Origin: an uncultured Bacilli bacterium | GTDB lineage: Bacteria > Bacillota_I > Bacilli_A > RF39 > UBA660 | Reading direction: 5' to 3' | Assembly (NCBI GenBank): GCA_934122395.1 | Contig: CAKOWQ010000001.1 | Location: 310,001-374,000, forward strand | DNA length: 64,000 bases | Shown: in pieces, positions 26,747 through 34,965 of the stretch | Position numbering within the stretch: the first letter of the stretch is position 1 | Layout: the number at the start of each line of letters is the position of its first letter | Made by a program: the position numbers and the translations under genes | The notes under the pieces: model-generated | What the model was told of the DNA's origin: nothing | Database searches by the model: none | What the model saw: only the letters and a program-made list of their open reading frames with translations

Positions 26747-26772
26747 CCAGTTGCAAAGGGTTTTACAACTGG
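26747..26772. repeat. Hairpin CCAGTTG / CAACTGG
   Basis: Seven-base-pair inverted repeat with a 12-base loop, about 25 bases beyond the stop of the surface protein gene on its transcribed strand. No U run follows, so it is not a standard terminator. Confidence 0.6.
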
Positions 26773-26796
26773 ATTTATAGATTTTAGATAAATGTT

Positions 26797-28236
26797 TTAG
26801 TTAACTTTTATAACATACGGATTATTAAGAGTTCCGTTTCCTCCATCAATGATTTCTGCAGTAGATTTCAAATTGATGGCCGGGCGCACAACCCACTCGA
26901 CGTAGACGCAGTCGTAGCCCACGCTACCACTGCTGCCCACGCCCCACACGGCAGCAAAAGAGTCAGAGTGGCCGGGCGACATTGTCCAAAAATATTCTCC
27001 GTTCGTTAGATAATAACTTTTATTTTCTTTAGCATAAACTCCTCCAGCATAAGCTACTTCATCAACTGTTATTAAGCCAATTGGATACGTTAATGCTTTA
27101 TTGCCCTTTGTTGATGTTGCTGTTGTATATAAATCATTACTTTGTGGACATTTAAATTGTGGTGTTTTATTTGTATCTAACCTACCATATGCTCCGTATT
27201 TAGTACTTGTTGTTCCTATTCCAGTTCCGCTTGATAAACTTCTATCTCCACAAAAGCCTGCTTCTCCATCTATTAAACTTGAATAACTAGTTAAATTATT
27301 TTGATACCATGTATCTAACATTGTCCTGATTGTACTTGAATTTGTATTTGCATGGGTTGCTACATATGTAGTTGAACCCGGTGTTCCGTACATATATCCT
27401 ATGTAAGCAGCATCATTATAATTATCATTAAATTTACTATTACCAACAGAATCTTGTTTGATTAATCTAATACTTTCATCTTCGTTTATTCTTACTATTC
27501 TCCATATAAAGCCCGCAAAAGATACATAATTATTTTCTACTGCTCCTCTAAAATAATAGGTTTTAGCATTATTTTCTGTGTTGGTGTTTGTATAATACAA
27601 ACCTCTTCCATTTGTAGAACTACTAACTTGTGAAAAATCTATATCTGTATCTGGTTGTGCTGTATTATCTCTTAATATTAAGCTATTTAAACGTTTAGTT
27701 TCTATTGTAGGAGCTTCAGGTTTTACTTCTTGATCAGTATACTGAACTGCTACTAATTCAATTGTAATATCGCCAACAGTTTCTTCAGGTAGTGAAGTGG
27801 CATCAGGGTCTAGTTGAATATTAATAATAAAATATCCCCATCTACCGGCCGCTAATTTTCCACCCTTTTTAACTGTTTGAGTATTTGTAACAGTAGTAAT
27901 AACCTTGGTTGAACCAGTATTATTTATTTTTACATCACTTATATATGCATCAACTGTTCCACCATTAGTAACTTTTACCCTATAAGACATCTTGTCTCCC
28001 GGAAGCTTTAACCCTACTCTGAAACGAGCAGTTGCTCCTGATACACTAGGTGTTTCTATATTATAAGCTTGTCCTGTTACAGTACTAGAAATACTTTCAA
28101 AATAAACATTCCAATTAGAAGTTATGTTTCCTTTTGAACTTATTGTTAGTTTAGTTGCAAAAGCTGCATAAACTACCGCAAGAAGTAATACTGCCATACA
28201 TAATACTATAATAATTATTCTTTTCTTATTTCTCAT
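26797..28236 (-). CDS. Exported TasA-like/lectin-like surface protein with GC-rich variable C-terminus
   Basis: 479 residues. Residues 6-26 form a signal/membrane helix; 30-175 the TasA/camelysin-like region (LTISSKGNITSNWNVYFESI, LPGDKMSYRVKVTNGG); 180-479 a lectin-like (C-type lectin/FGE fold, DUF6273-like) region with FAGFIWRIVRINEDES, GNKALTYPIGLITVDE, YFWTMSPG and VVRPAINLKS. The same design occurs at 45933-47312. The C-terminal codons for WTMSPG...RPAINLKS (26877-26982) are about two-thirds G+C in an otherwise AT-rich gene, with very few adenines at first and second codon positions, unlike the rest of the gene. Start ATG follows GAGG; a consensus promoter lies at 28269-28297. Probably a displayed ligand-binding protein; ligand unknown. 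Confidence 0.8.
   Translation of the reverse strand: MRNKKRIIIIVLCMAVLLLAVVYAAFATKLTISSKGNITSNWNVYFESISSTVTGQAYNIETPSVSGATARFRVGLKLPGDKMSYRVKVTNGGTVDAYISDVKINNTGSTKVITTVTNTQTVKKGGKLAAGRWGYFIINIQLDPDATSLPEETVGDITIELVAVQYTDQEVKPEAPTIETKRLNSLILRDNTAQPDTDIDFSQVSSSTNGRGLYYTNTNTENNAKTYYFRGAVENNYVSFAGFIWRIVRINEDESIRLIKQDSVGNSKFNDNYNDAAYIGYMYGTPGSTTYVATHANTNSSTIRTMLDTWYQNNLTSYSSLIDGEAGFCGDRSLSSGTGIGTTSTKYGAYGRLDTNKTPQFKCPQSNDLYTTATSTKGNKALTYPIGLITVDEVAYAGGVYAKENKSYYLTNGEYFWTMSPGHSDSFAAVWGVGSSGSVGYDCVYVEWVVRPAINLKSTAEIIDGGNGTLNNPYVIKVN
26877..26982 (-). other. DGR-type variable region (VR) candidate in the surface protein gene
   Basis: About 106 bases, roughly 67% G+C by count, coding for the tip loop SPGHSDSFAAVWGVGSSGSV and the residues before RPAINLKS. 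Codons are dominated by NNC/NNG (GGC, AGC, TGC, TAC, GCC) where the template-like copy at 26513-26695 has AAC or AAT. A 10-base direct repeat TGGCCGGGCG (plus strand) sits at both borders (26877-26886 and 26969-26978). Confidence 0.6.
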
Positions 28237-28268
28237 ATCACATACCTCGTATATTCTATATATAAATT

Positions 28269-28297
28269 ATTATATACTATATAGGTTTCTTTTTCAA
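28269..28297 (-). promoter_or_regulatory. Promoter of the lectin-like surface protein gene
   Basis: TTGAAA (28292-28297), 17-base spacer, TATAAT (28269-28274) on the minus strand, directly after the queH terminator region. Confidence 0.75.
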
Positions 28298-28299
28298 AT

Positions 28300-28334
28300 A
28301 AAAAAAGAAACAGATTTAATTATTAATCTGTTTC
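28300..28334 (-). terminator. Inverted repeat at the end of queH
   Basis: GAAACAGATTAATAATTAA paired with its complement; U run on the minus strand. The queH stop is in the stem. Confidence 0.85.
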
Positions 28335-28940
28335 AATGTCAATTCTTTTAGAATATTTACATCCGCAATAATCTTGACGATATAAATTATATTCTTTTGA
28401 TAATTCTATACTTCTTTTATAACCATTCTTTTTCTTAAAATCAGCATATAGATACTTTACTTCATATATCTTTGCTAGCTCTTCTCCTATTTCATTTAGG
28501 ACTTTAGCATTTTTATAAGGACTTATTGATAGAGTTGTTGTAAAGTAATCATATCCTTCTTTCTTGGCTTTCTTTGCTGCTTCTTCTAGACGCATTCTAT
28601 AACATTTATGACAACGTATTCCGCCTTCTTTTTCATTTTGTAATCCTTCAATAATATCTTCATATCTATCATTATCATATACTCCACTAATAAAACTAAC
28701 TTTATTTTTAAGAGGCATTTCCTTAATTAATCTTTGTTGCTCTTCACATCTTTTTATAAATTCTTCTTCTGGCGATATATTTGGATTATAATACAATATA
28801 GTTATCTTAAAATAATTAGAAAGATACTCTAGAACATAACTAGAACAAGGTGCACAACAACTATGTAACAATAGTGACGGTACCTCTTTTTTATTTTCTA
28901 TCTTAGTTAGTTCCTTTTCCAGTTCTAATTGATAATTCAC
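28323..28940 (-). CDS. queH: Epoxyqueuosine reductase QueH
   Basis: Catalyses the last step of queuosine synthesis, epoxyqueuosine to queuosine in tRNA. 205 residues. HSCCAPCSSYVLEYL near residue 27, RCHKCYRMRLEEAA and the C-terminal DYCGCKYSKR supply the iron-sulfur and iron-binding cysteines of DUF208/QueH; ITILYYNPNISP and TTTLSISPYKN are the other signature blocks. Start is GTG preceded by GGGGAGAAGTAAAA, overlapping the upstream ATPase gene by 38 bases in another frame. No other queuosine biosynthesis gene is visible in the window. Confidence 0.93.
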   Translation of the reverse strand: MNYQLELEKELTKIENKKEVPSLLLHSCCAPCSSYVLEYLSNYFKITILYYNPNISPEEEFIKRCEEQQRLIKEMPLKNKVSFISGVYDNDRYEDIIEGLQNEKEGGIRCHKCYRMRLEEAAKKAKKEGYDYFTTTLSISPYKNAKVLNEIGEELAKIYEVKYLYADFKKKNGYKRSIELSKEYNLYRQDYCGCKYSKRIDIETD

Positions 28941-30459
28941 TTTTACTTCTCCCCTTTTTTAAAACATAAACATTAGGATTTTCTACTGTTTCACTTGATA
29001 CTATTAGGCTTCCACCTTGGTATTTTCCAGATGATATCTCTGAAAACGCAGGGGCCATTGTGTTATCTATTATTGATTTAATACCTCTAGCACCAACGTC
29101 TTTTTCACTAGCTTTTTCAGCAATAGACGAAATAAATCCTTCTTTGTTTACATAAAGTAATTTAATTTTATCTACTTTTTCTAATGCTTCTTCATATACT
29201 TTTAAATCGCTTATTGAAGATTTCCCAATTAAATTTTCTAAATCTTCTTTAGTTAATTTTCTAACAGGTGTTTTAACTTGGATTCTACCTACCAATTCAG
29301 GAATAATGCCATATTTTGCTAATTCTTCATTTTCATCATCTTTTGTTTGTTCTTCTAATGGATCACTTGTAAATCCTATAGGTATAGAAGATTTTGAAGA
29401 TTCTTGTTCAAGTTTTGCAAATGCTCCACAAAAGATAAAGGTAATTTTAGATGTGTCCATCATCAATTGTTGTTCCGTTCTATTACTATCGTTTAAATCG
29501 AAAGTTCCACCTTCAACAATTTTTAATAATTCTTCTTGAACATCACTTTTATTAACTGATTCTGATGAAGTACCTGTACTTGCTAATTTATCAAATTCAT
29601 CTAAAACTATAATACCATGTTCAGCTGAATCCATGTTTTTACCACTTGCTACATATAACCTTCTTAATATTTTCTTTACAGAGTCACCAACAAATCCACT
29701 TGCTGTATAAGGAGTCATATCTTCAATTACTAAAGGAACATTTAATTCTTTAGCTAGACTTCTTACTAATTCTGTTTTACCACATCCTGTTGGTCCATAC
29801 AACAAAATATTTGATTTCATTTTTTCGCAATCAGAATATCTTAAGTTTCTACAAACAGTAGCAGCTAATACTTTGGCCGCTTCATCTTGTCCTATTACTC
29901 TTCTTGTTAATGCTTCATATAATTTTTGAACATCATAAATAGGAGTCTCTTCTTCACTCTCTTCGTATTCTTCATATCCGCCTATTACTTCATTTATCAT
30001 TCTAGTTTTTTTAAGACTTGCAAAGTATTCGCTACCTAATTGATGTATAACACTAGTTTTTAAACTTACTGGTATAACCTTTTTGTCTTTCAAACGAACA
30101 GCATAGCATATAGGAGTATCTATTTCTTCAACTTTTTCTAGTAAAAAGACATATCTTTTACAAAAATCTAAATAGAATCTTGCACACACCTCACTATACT
30201 TAAATTCTTCTTTGGGAAAACCATTTTCTATAAAGAAGTTTTTTAATCTTTCCCCATCAACCGGAAATCCATGAATATTCTCTGGTATTTTCATATCACT
30301 AGGCATACCTGCTTGTTCATATATTATGTCGTAATTATCCGTAAAATGCCCTTCATCTCCAAGAGTTCCTTCTAAAACCCATATTGGTTTTAATATAACA
30401 TTATTCTTATCAATCATATTAGAAGAAAAAAATATACTATACATATTTTTTCTTGGCAT
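28903..30459 (-). CDS. ClpX-like AAA+ unfoldase without zinc-binding domain
   Basis: 518 residues. The first 170 do not contain the C4 zinc finger of ClpX but a separate region (VLKPIWVLEGTLGDEG, GFPVDGERLKNFFIENG, an acidic EEYEESEEETP linker). From about residue 180 the AAA+ module is ClpX-like: RRVIGQDEAAKVLAATV, LLYGPTGCGKTELVRSLA (Walker A), pore loop ASGFVGDS, GIIVLDEFDKLA (Walker B), IPIGFTSD (the ClpP-contacting IGF loop), ELVGRI and KDVGARGIKSII (sensor 2). It should therefore unfold substrates for ClpP but select them differently. Overlaps queH. A housekeeping clpX is not seen in this window. Confidence 0.8.
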   Translation of the reverse strand: MPRKNMYSIFFSSNMIDKNNVILKPIWVLEGTLGDEGHFTDNYDIIYEQAGMPSDMKIPENIHGFPVDGERLKNFFIENGFPKEEFKYSEVCARFYLDFCKRYVFLLEKVEEIDTPICYAVRLKDKKVIPVSLKTSVIHQLGSEYFASLKKTRMINEVIGGYEEYEESEEETPIYDVQKLYEALTRRVIGQDEAAKVLAATVCRNLRYSDCEKMKSNILLYGPTGCGKTELVRSLAKELNVPLVIEDMTPYTASGFVGDSVKKILRRLYVASGKNMDSAEHGIIVLDEFDKLASTGTSSESVNKSDVQEELLKIVEGGTFDLNDSNRTEQQLMMDTSKITFIFCGAFAKLEQESSKSSIPIGFTSDPLEEQTKDDENEELAKYGIIPELVGRIQVKTPVRKLTKEDLENLIGKSSISDLKVYEEALEKVDKIKLLYVNKEGFISSIAEKASEKDVGARGIKSIIDNTMAPAFSEISSGKYQGGSLIVSSETVENPNVYVLKKGRSKSELSIRTGKGTN

Positions 30460-30514
30460 AATATCACCAACTTTCTTAAGTTGATATTATAATAAATCTT
30501 ATAAATAATTACAA

Positions 30515-30540
30515 GAAAAAAGATGCTTATTCAGCATCTT
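30515..30540 (-). terminator. Intrinsic terminator of rpmF
   Basis: AAGATGCTGAATAAGCATCTT with a U run on the minus strand; rpmF stop lies in the stem. Confidence 0.85.
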
Positions 30541-30712
30541 TAGTTTCAACAACTTTTTTTCCTTTATAACTTCCACATTCTTTGCATACACGATGTGGTT
30601 TAATTACTGCTCCACATTCTTTACAAGTAGTAGTTCCAACTACTTCTAAAGCATTATGACTTCTTCTCATTCTTTTTCTTGTTTTTGAAACTTTTCTAAA
30701 TGGTACAGCCAT
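30527..30712 (-). CDS. rpmF: 50S ribosomal protein L32
   Basis: 61 residues. AVPFRKVSKTRKRMRRSH and the zinc-ribbon cysteines CKECG...CKECGSYKG identify L32 in its Cys-containing form. Translated right after the YceD-like gene, the usual pairing in bacteria. Confidence 0.95.
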   Translation of the reverse strand: MAVPFRKVSKTRKRMRRSHNALEVVGTTTCKECGAVIKPHRVCKECGSYKGKKVVETKDAE

Positions 30713-30716
30713 GTTA

Positions 30717-31178
30717 TCACTCCTCTTTCTTATTTTCAGCTAAGATGTTAAAAGGATTGTCTCTTTTTATCTCATCTTCACTAATTACTTTCCATCCATC
30801 CCCTTGATATTTACTTAAATCTTTCACCACAGTGTATTTAAGAGGGATCTCTAAGACAATATTTTGCCACAAAACTTCAAGAATATCAATAGTATTTTGA
30901 TTATTTTCTAGAAATTCCTCGATATTTTCATCAATTTCACTAGAAAAACTATAATCTACATCATCTAAACTTATCGCATCTTCTAATATCATTGTACCAG
31001 TAAGCGTTCCTATTAAATGAATAGATTCATCACTCGCTTCTTTTATTATGCCATTAAAGTGTGCATCTTTTAATCCTTTTATTGATGAAGATATATATTC
31101 ATTACTAAAATTAAGATCACTATCAATTTTTATTTCTTCTTTGTTATGACAAAATAATTCATCTAATTCAATAATCAT
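30717..31178 (-). CDS. YceD/DUF177 family protein
   Basis: About 153 residues. Acidic; the DUF177 core reads GTLTGTMILEDAISLDDVDY followed by ENIEEFLENNQNTIDILEVL and LEIPLKYTVVKDLS. In other bacteria YceD precedes rpmF and influences 23S rRNA or ribosome assembly; the cysteine pairs found in some members are absent. The ATG at 31178 follows GGAGGTGTTAGAA; the longer frame begins with TTG inside that site. Confidence 0.85.
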   Translation of the reverse strand: MIIELDELFCHNKEEIKIDSDLNFSNEYISSSIKGLKDAHFNGIIKEASDESIHLIGTLTGTMILEDAISLDDVDYSFSSEIDENIEEFLENNQNTIDILEVLWQNIVLEIPLKYTVVKDLSKYQGDGWKVISEDEIKRDNPFNILAENKKEE

Positions 31179-31311
31179 TTCTAACACCTCCAAGATTATA
31201 TCTTAAGTTTTATATAAGTGCAACTTTTTTAGATATATATTACTATTTATATTTTATCATGTCTTTATCATAATTTTAATAAAATAGAATACTTTTTACT
31301 TTTCTTTACAT

Positions 31312-31339
31312 TTGATTTATACATATTTTTTAGTATAAT
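31312..31339 (+). promoter_or_regulatory. Promoter of tmcAL
   Basis: TTGATT (31312-31317), 16-base spacer, TATAAT (31334-31339), then AAGGAGAAGTGTT before the ATG. Confidence 0.75.
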
Positions 31340-31361
31340 ATAACTACTAAGGAGAAGTGTT

Positions 31362-32498
31362 ATGAAAAAAGTTGGTATTATTTGTGAATATAATCCATTT
31401 CATAATGGGCATATATATCATTTAAATAAGATTAAAGACATGTATAATGATTCTTTAATTATTTTAGTTATGTCTTCTTCTTTTACTGAACGTGGTGAGA
31501 TTAGTCTTTTAAATAAATGGGAAAAAACTAAGGTTGCTTTAAATTATGGTGTTGATTTAGTAGTAGAACTCCCTTTTGTGTTTGCAAGTCAAAGTGCTGA
31601 TATATTTGCAAGAGGTGCTATAGAACTATTAAAAGAATTAAAAGTTGATGTTATAGTATTTGGTAGCGAATCAAATGATCCTAGCGAATTAGTAAAAATA
31701 GCTAATTTGCAATTAAATAATAAAGAGTACAACAACAAAGTTAAGGAATATCTAGATAAAGGTGAAAACTATCCATCTTCTATGGCACGTGCTATTAAAG
31801 ATATGGGATTAAAAGAAATATATCTTCCTAATGATATTTTAGGACTTTCTTATACTAAAGAAATAATAAGACAAAATGCTAATATAGAAGTTAAAACGAT
31901 AAAAAGAACTAATGATTATCATAGTAAGAATTTAGATAATTCTATAGTAAGTGCCTCTGCTATTAGAAATAACTTAGATAATAAAGATATAATCAATTAT
32001 GTTCCTAGTATTACCTATAGTTTTTTAAAAAATAAAAATAGTAATATAAATAATAATTATTTCTTATTATTGAAATATAAAATTATAAGCGAACAAGAAG
32101 GTATAAGTAAATATCAAACTGTGGATGAAGGAATTCATAATAGAATATTAAAATATATTGAAGAAGTTAATTCAATAGAAGAATTAATATTAAAGATTAA
32201 AACTAAAAGATATACTTATAATAAGTTAAATAGAATGTTTACTCATATATTGTGTGGATTTACTAAAGATGAAGCTAAAAATATTGAAATTAAGTATATA
32301 AGAGTACTAGGATTCTCTACTCTTGGAATGAAACATCTAAATAGTATTAAAAAAATTTCAGCTCTACCTATTATTACTAATTTAAAGAAAGAAAATGAAG
32401 CATTATTAAAATATGAAATTAAGATCGATAAAATATATAATTTAATTACTAATGATAAAGATAATAGTTATTTAAAAGGACCAATTAAAAAGAATTAA
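31362..32498 (+). CDS. tmcAL: tRNA(Met) cytidine acetate ligase TmcAL
   Basis: Makes ac4C34 in elongator tRNA-Met from acetate and ATP. 378 residues, normal for the YlbM family. GIICEYNPFHNGHIYHLNK has the nucleotidyltransferase HxGH signature; ELPFVFASQSADIFARGA and FGSESND follow; IKRTNDYHSKNLDNSIVSAS carries the ISxSxIR-type motif (SASAIRNN). Monocistronic with promoter and terminator. Confidence 0.93.
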   Translation: MKKVGIICEYNPFHNGHIYHLNKIKDMYNDSLIILVMSSSFTERGEISLLNKWEKTKVALNYGVDLVVELPFVFASQSADIFARGAIELLKELKVDVIVFGSESNDPSELVKIANLQLNNKEYNNKVKEYLDKGENYPSSMARAIKDMGLKEIYLPNDILGLSYTKEIIRQNANIEVKTIKRTNDYHSKNLDNSIVSASAIRNNLDNKDIINYVPSITYSFLKNKNSNINNNYFLLLKYKIISEQEGISKYQTVDEGIHNRILKYIEEVNSIEELILKIKTKRYTYNKLNRMFTHILCGFTKDEAKNIEIKYIRVLGFSTLGMKHLNSIKKISALPIITNLKKENEALLKYEIKIDKIYNLITNDKDNSYLKGPIKKN

Positions 32499-32508
32499 TT
32501 GGTTTTTA
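32479..32508 (+). terminator. Intrinsic terminator of tmcAL
   Basis: ACCAATTAAAAAGAATTAATTGG hairpin followed by TTTTT, overlapping the end of the gene. Confidence 0.85.
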
Positions 32509-32554
32509 TTTATATTTTTAGTGGTTTAGTTAAATACTATAATTGGTGGTTACT

Positions 32555-33790
32555 ATGATCGAAAAATATGAAATAAGGAAAGTAGATAAAGAAAATGTAT
32601 TAATATTATATCTTAGTTATGATTATGAATTTAGTGGAAGAAGTGATAATACTTCTCTATTAACTAGAATTAATTCTTTTATTCGTGCTAATAAGATTAA
32701 ATGGAATGGTAATAAAGTTATTATTGTTGTAGGAGGATTAATTCTTGGAACTATAGTTTTGGGTAAGATTAATTTTGATAACAATAGTGATTCATTCAAT
32801 TATGTTAGTAATATTATTTTAAATCATTTTGATTATTACAATAATGAGATTGGGTATTCTAAAATTGATATAACAGATCCGGTAATAATAACTGAAGAAG
32901 AAAAAGAGGATTTGGAAGTTGTTAGTGAGGATCCAGTAATAATTACTAATGCAAAAGTTGTTGAAAAGGAAGAAATAAAAGAAGAAAAACAAGATAATAA
33001 TTTAATAACTCTTTATCGAAGTAATGGTACTATTTTAAATATAGAATTAGAAGAATATGTAGTTGGTGTTGTCGCTGCTGAAATGCCCGCATCTTTTAAT
33101 ATTGAAGCTTTAAAAGCTCAAAGCGTTGCTGTAAGAACTTACGCTTTGAAACATTTAAAAGAAAATAAAATTCTTACTGATGACGTTAAAACACAAGCAT
33201 ATAATGACAATAATGAACTTAAAGAAAAATGGAAAAATGATTTTGATTTTTATTACAATAAAGTTAAATCAGCAGTAGAAAGTACTAAAGGTCAAGTAAT
33301 GATATATGATAATGATTATATTGAAGCTTTATACCATTCTACTAGTAATGGCTATACTGAGGATTGTTATCAAGTTTTCGGATATAGTTATCCTTATTTA
33401 GAAAGGGTTAATTCTAGTTGGGATTTAAGTACAACTAGTTTTTTAAGAAATGTTACCTACTCTTTTGATGAATTTAGCAAATTACTTAATATTAATTTTG
33501 ATGATAACACTGAAGTTGAAATATTATCTAGAACTAATTCCGGAAGAGTTTCTAGCTTAAGAATTGGTGATAATTATTATAGTGGTATTGATTTTCGTAA
33601 AATGCTTGGATTAAGGTCAACTGACTTCGATATTGAAGTTACCCCTATTAATGTTGTTATCACTACTAGAGGATATGGTCATGGTGTTGGATTAAGTCAG
33701 TATGGCGCTAATGGAATGGCTAATAGTGGCAAAACTTATGTAGAAATATTAAAGCACTACTATAAAGGAATTACAATTAAAACTATATAA
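32555..33790 (+). CDS. SpoIID/LytB-domain protein
   Basis: 411 residues. One membrane helix near residues 54-70 (VIIVVGGLILGTIVLG), then a charged linker and the SpoIID domain: EEYVVGVVAAEMPASFNI, KAQSVAVRTYALKH, and the C-terminal GHGVGLSQYGANGMA. In B. subtilis SpoIID is a lytic transglycosylase needed for engulfment during sporulation; non-spore-formers carry homologues in cell-wall remodelling. I use the ATG at 32555 after GGTGG. Both this and the SpoVID-like gene hint at a sporulating ancestry. Confidence 0.85.
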   Translation: MIEKYEIRKVDKENVLILYLSYDYEFSGRSDNTSLLTRINSFIRANKIKWNGNKVIIVVGGLILGTIVLGKINFDNNSDSFNYVSNIILNHFDYYNNEIGYSKIDITDPVIITEEEKEDLEVVSEDPVIITNAKVVEKEEIKEEKQDNNLITLYRSNGTILNIELEEYVVGVVAAEMPASFNIEALKAQSVAVRTYALKHLKENKILTDDVKTQAYNDNNELKEKWKNDFDFYYNKVKSAVESTKGQVMIYDNDYIEALYHSTSNGYTEDCYQVFGYSYPYLERVNSSWDLSTTSFLRNVTYSFDEFSKLLNINFDDNTEVEILSRTNSGRVSSLRIGDNYYSGIDFRKMLGLRSTDFDIEVTPINVVITTRGYGHGVGLSQYGANGMANSGKTYVEILKHYYKGITIKTI

Positions 33791-33805
33791 TTTTTTTCCT
33801 AAATT

Positions 33806-33837
33806 AAAAGAATGCATTAACGCATTCTTATTTTTTT
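33806..33837 (+). terminator. Terminator after the SpoIID-like gene, overlapping the rnhB end
   Basis: AAGAATGCATTAACGCATTCTT hairpin with ATTTTTTT; the tail is the last codons of convergent rnhB. Confidence 0.85.
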
Positions 33838-34466
33838 ACATAATCACAGACTGGTTTAAATGTCTTACGATGTTCTTCTATTATTCCATACTCTTTAATT
33901 GCATCCACATGCTTTTTAGTTGGATATCCTTTATTATGTTTAAAATCATACATTGGATATTTCTCATCTAATTCATCTAACATTCTATCTCTTGTTACCT
34001 TAGCTATTACACTAGCAGCAGAAATAGTAATACTTTTTAAGTCCCCTTTTATTATTGAAGTGGATGGAACATCTAATTTATCTAATTTCATAGCATCAAT
34101 TAAAACGTGTTCAATCTTACAAGGACAATTATCTATTGCTTCATACATAGCTAGCTTTGTAGCTTCATAAATATTAACTTCATCTATTACTTTTTCACTT
34201 TTAATACCAATACCTACTCCAAGAGCTTTTTCCATTATAATATCAAAGAATTCATCTCTTTTTTTAGGAGTTAGTTTTTTGGAATCAGTTAATCCATCAA
34301 GTTTAAAATCTTTAGGTAGGACTACACAAGCAGTTACAACTGGTCCTACTAAAGGTCCTCTTCCTACTTCGTCTACCCCTGCTATATAATTTATGCCTTT
34401 ATCATATAATTCATGTTCATACTTTGTGTTGTCTATATTATTTAACTGGATTGTAGACTTTGCCAT
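33828..34466 (-). CDS. rnhB: Ribonuclease HII
   Basis: Removes RNA from RNA-DNA hybrids. 212 residues. YIAGVDEVGRGPLVGPVV contains the first catalytic Asp-Glu pair, LTDSKKLTPKKRDEFFD follows, HVLIDAMKLD the third acidic residue and ASVIAKVTRDRMLDELDEKY the last block. Overlaps the upstream membrane-protein gene by 29 bases; no strong ribosome-binding site is visible, consistent with translational coupling. Confidence 0.95.
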   Translation of the reverse strand: MAKSTIQLNNIDNTKYEHELYDKGINYIAGVDEVGRGPLVGPVVTACVVLPKDFKLDGLTDSKKLTPKKRDEFFDIIMEKALGVGIGIKSEKVIDEVNIYEATKLAMYEAIDNCPCKIEHVLIDAMKLDKLDVPSTSIIKGDLKSITISAASVIAKVTRDRMLDELDEKYPMYDFKHNKGYPTKKHVDAIKEYGIIEEHRKTFKPVCDYVKK

Positions 34467-34965
34467 TTGTATTTACAAACTTTATATTTTCTCTATAATT
34501 TTCATGAACATAAACTTTAATATTTGGATATCTTAATAAATTGTAATTATAAACTGTTTTATCTCTTAAGCTATCGATCCCTAAATCATATAAAGATAAT
34601 ACAGTATCTTTGCTTATAGATAATGCACTCTCAAAATCAAGCTTATTAAATTCTTTGCCATCATCATTAATTACATAATAATTACTAGCAACATTTAATA
34701 TATTAGCATGATCAATTTCTACTTTTACTTTATTATCTGTTATGGAGTTATCAATAAGTAGTTGAATATTTTTATTAGAATTACGATTAGTAATGACAAA
34801 TGTTTTATCATTAGATATTTCGTATTCTAATTTTTCTACTTTTGTACCAATTTTACTAGACAAATTAGAACTAACACTATAATCAATAGTTTCAATATAG
34901 AACCAAGTAGCTCCTAATAAAAATACGATAAATCCTGCAAATAATTTAAATAAATACTTTTTCAT
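34438..34965 (-). CDS. Unknown protein with one membrane anchor
   Basis: 175 residues, not recognised. Residues 6-25 (FKLFAGFIVFLLGATWFYIE) form a single helix; the rest is extracellular by the positive-inside rule, with beta-rich alternation (KVEKLEYEISNDKTFVIT, IQLLIDNSITDNKVKVEID) resembling DUF4097-like or putative adhesin strands. It is adjacent (one-base overlap) to a five-helix membrane protein, so the two may form one envelope system. Confidence 0.65.
   Translation of the reverse strand: MKKYLFKLFAGFIVFLLGATWFYIETIDYSVSSNLSSKIGTKVEKLEYEISNDKTFVITNRNSNKNIQLLIDNSITDNKVKVEIDHANILNVASNYYVINDDGKEFNKLDFESALSISKDTVLSLYDLGIDSLRDKTVYNYNLLRYPNIKVYVHENYRENIKFVNTNGKVYNPVK

Noticed and set aside
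31179..31311. Gap between the yceD-like gene and tmcAL
   Set aside because: AT-rich with only the tmcAL promoter; no operator or RNA structure recognised.
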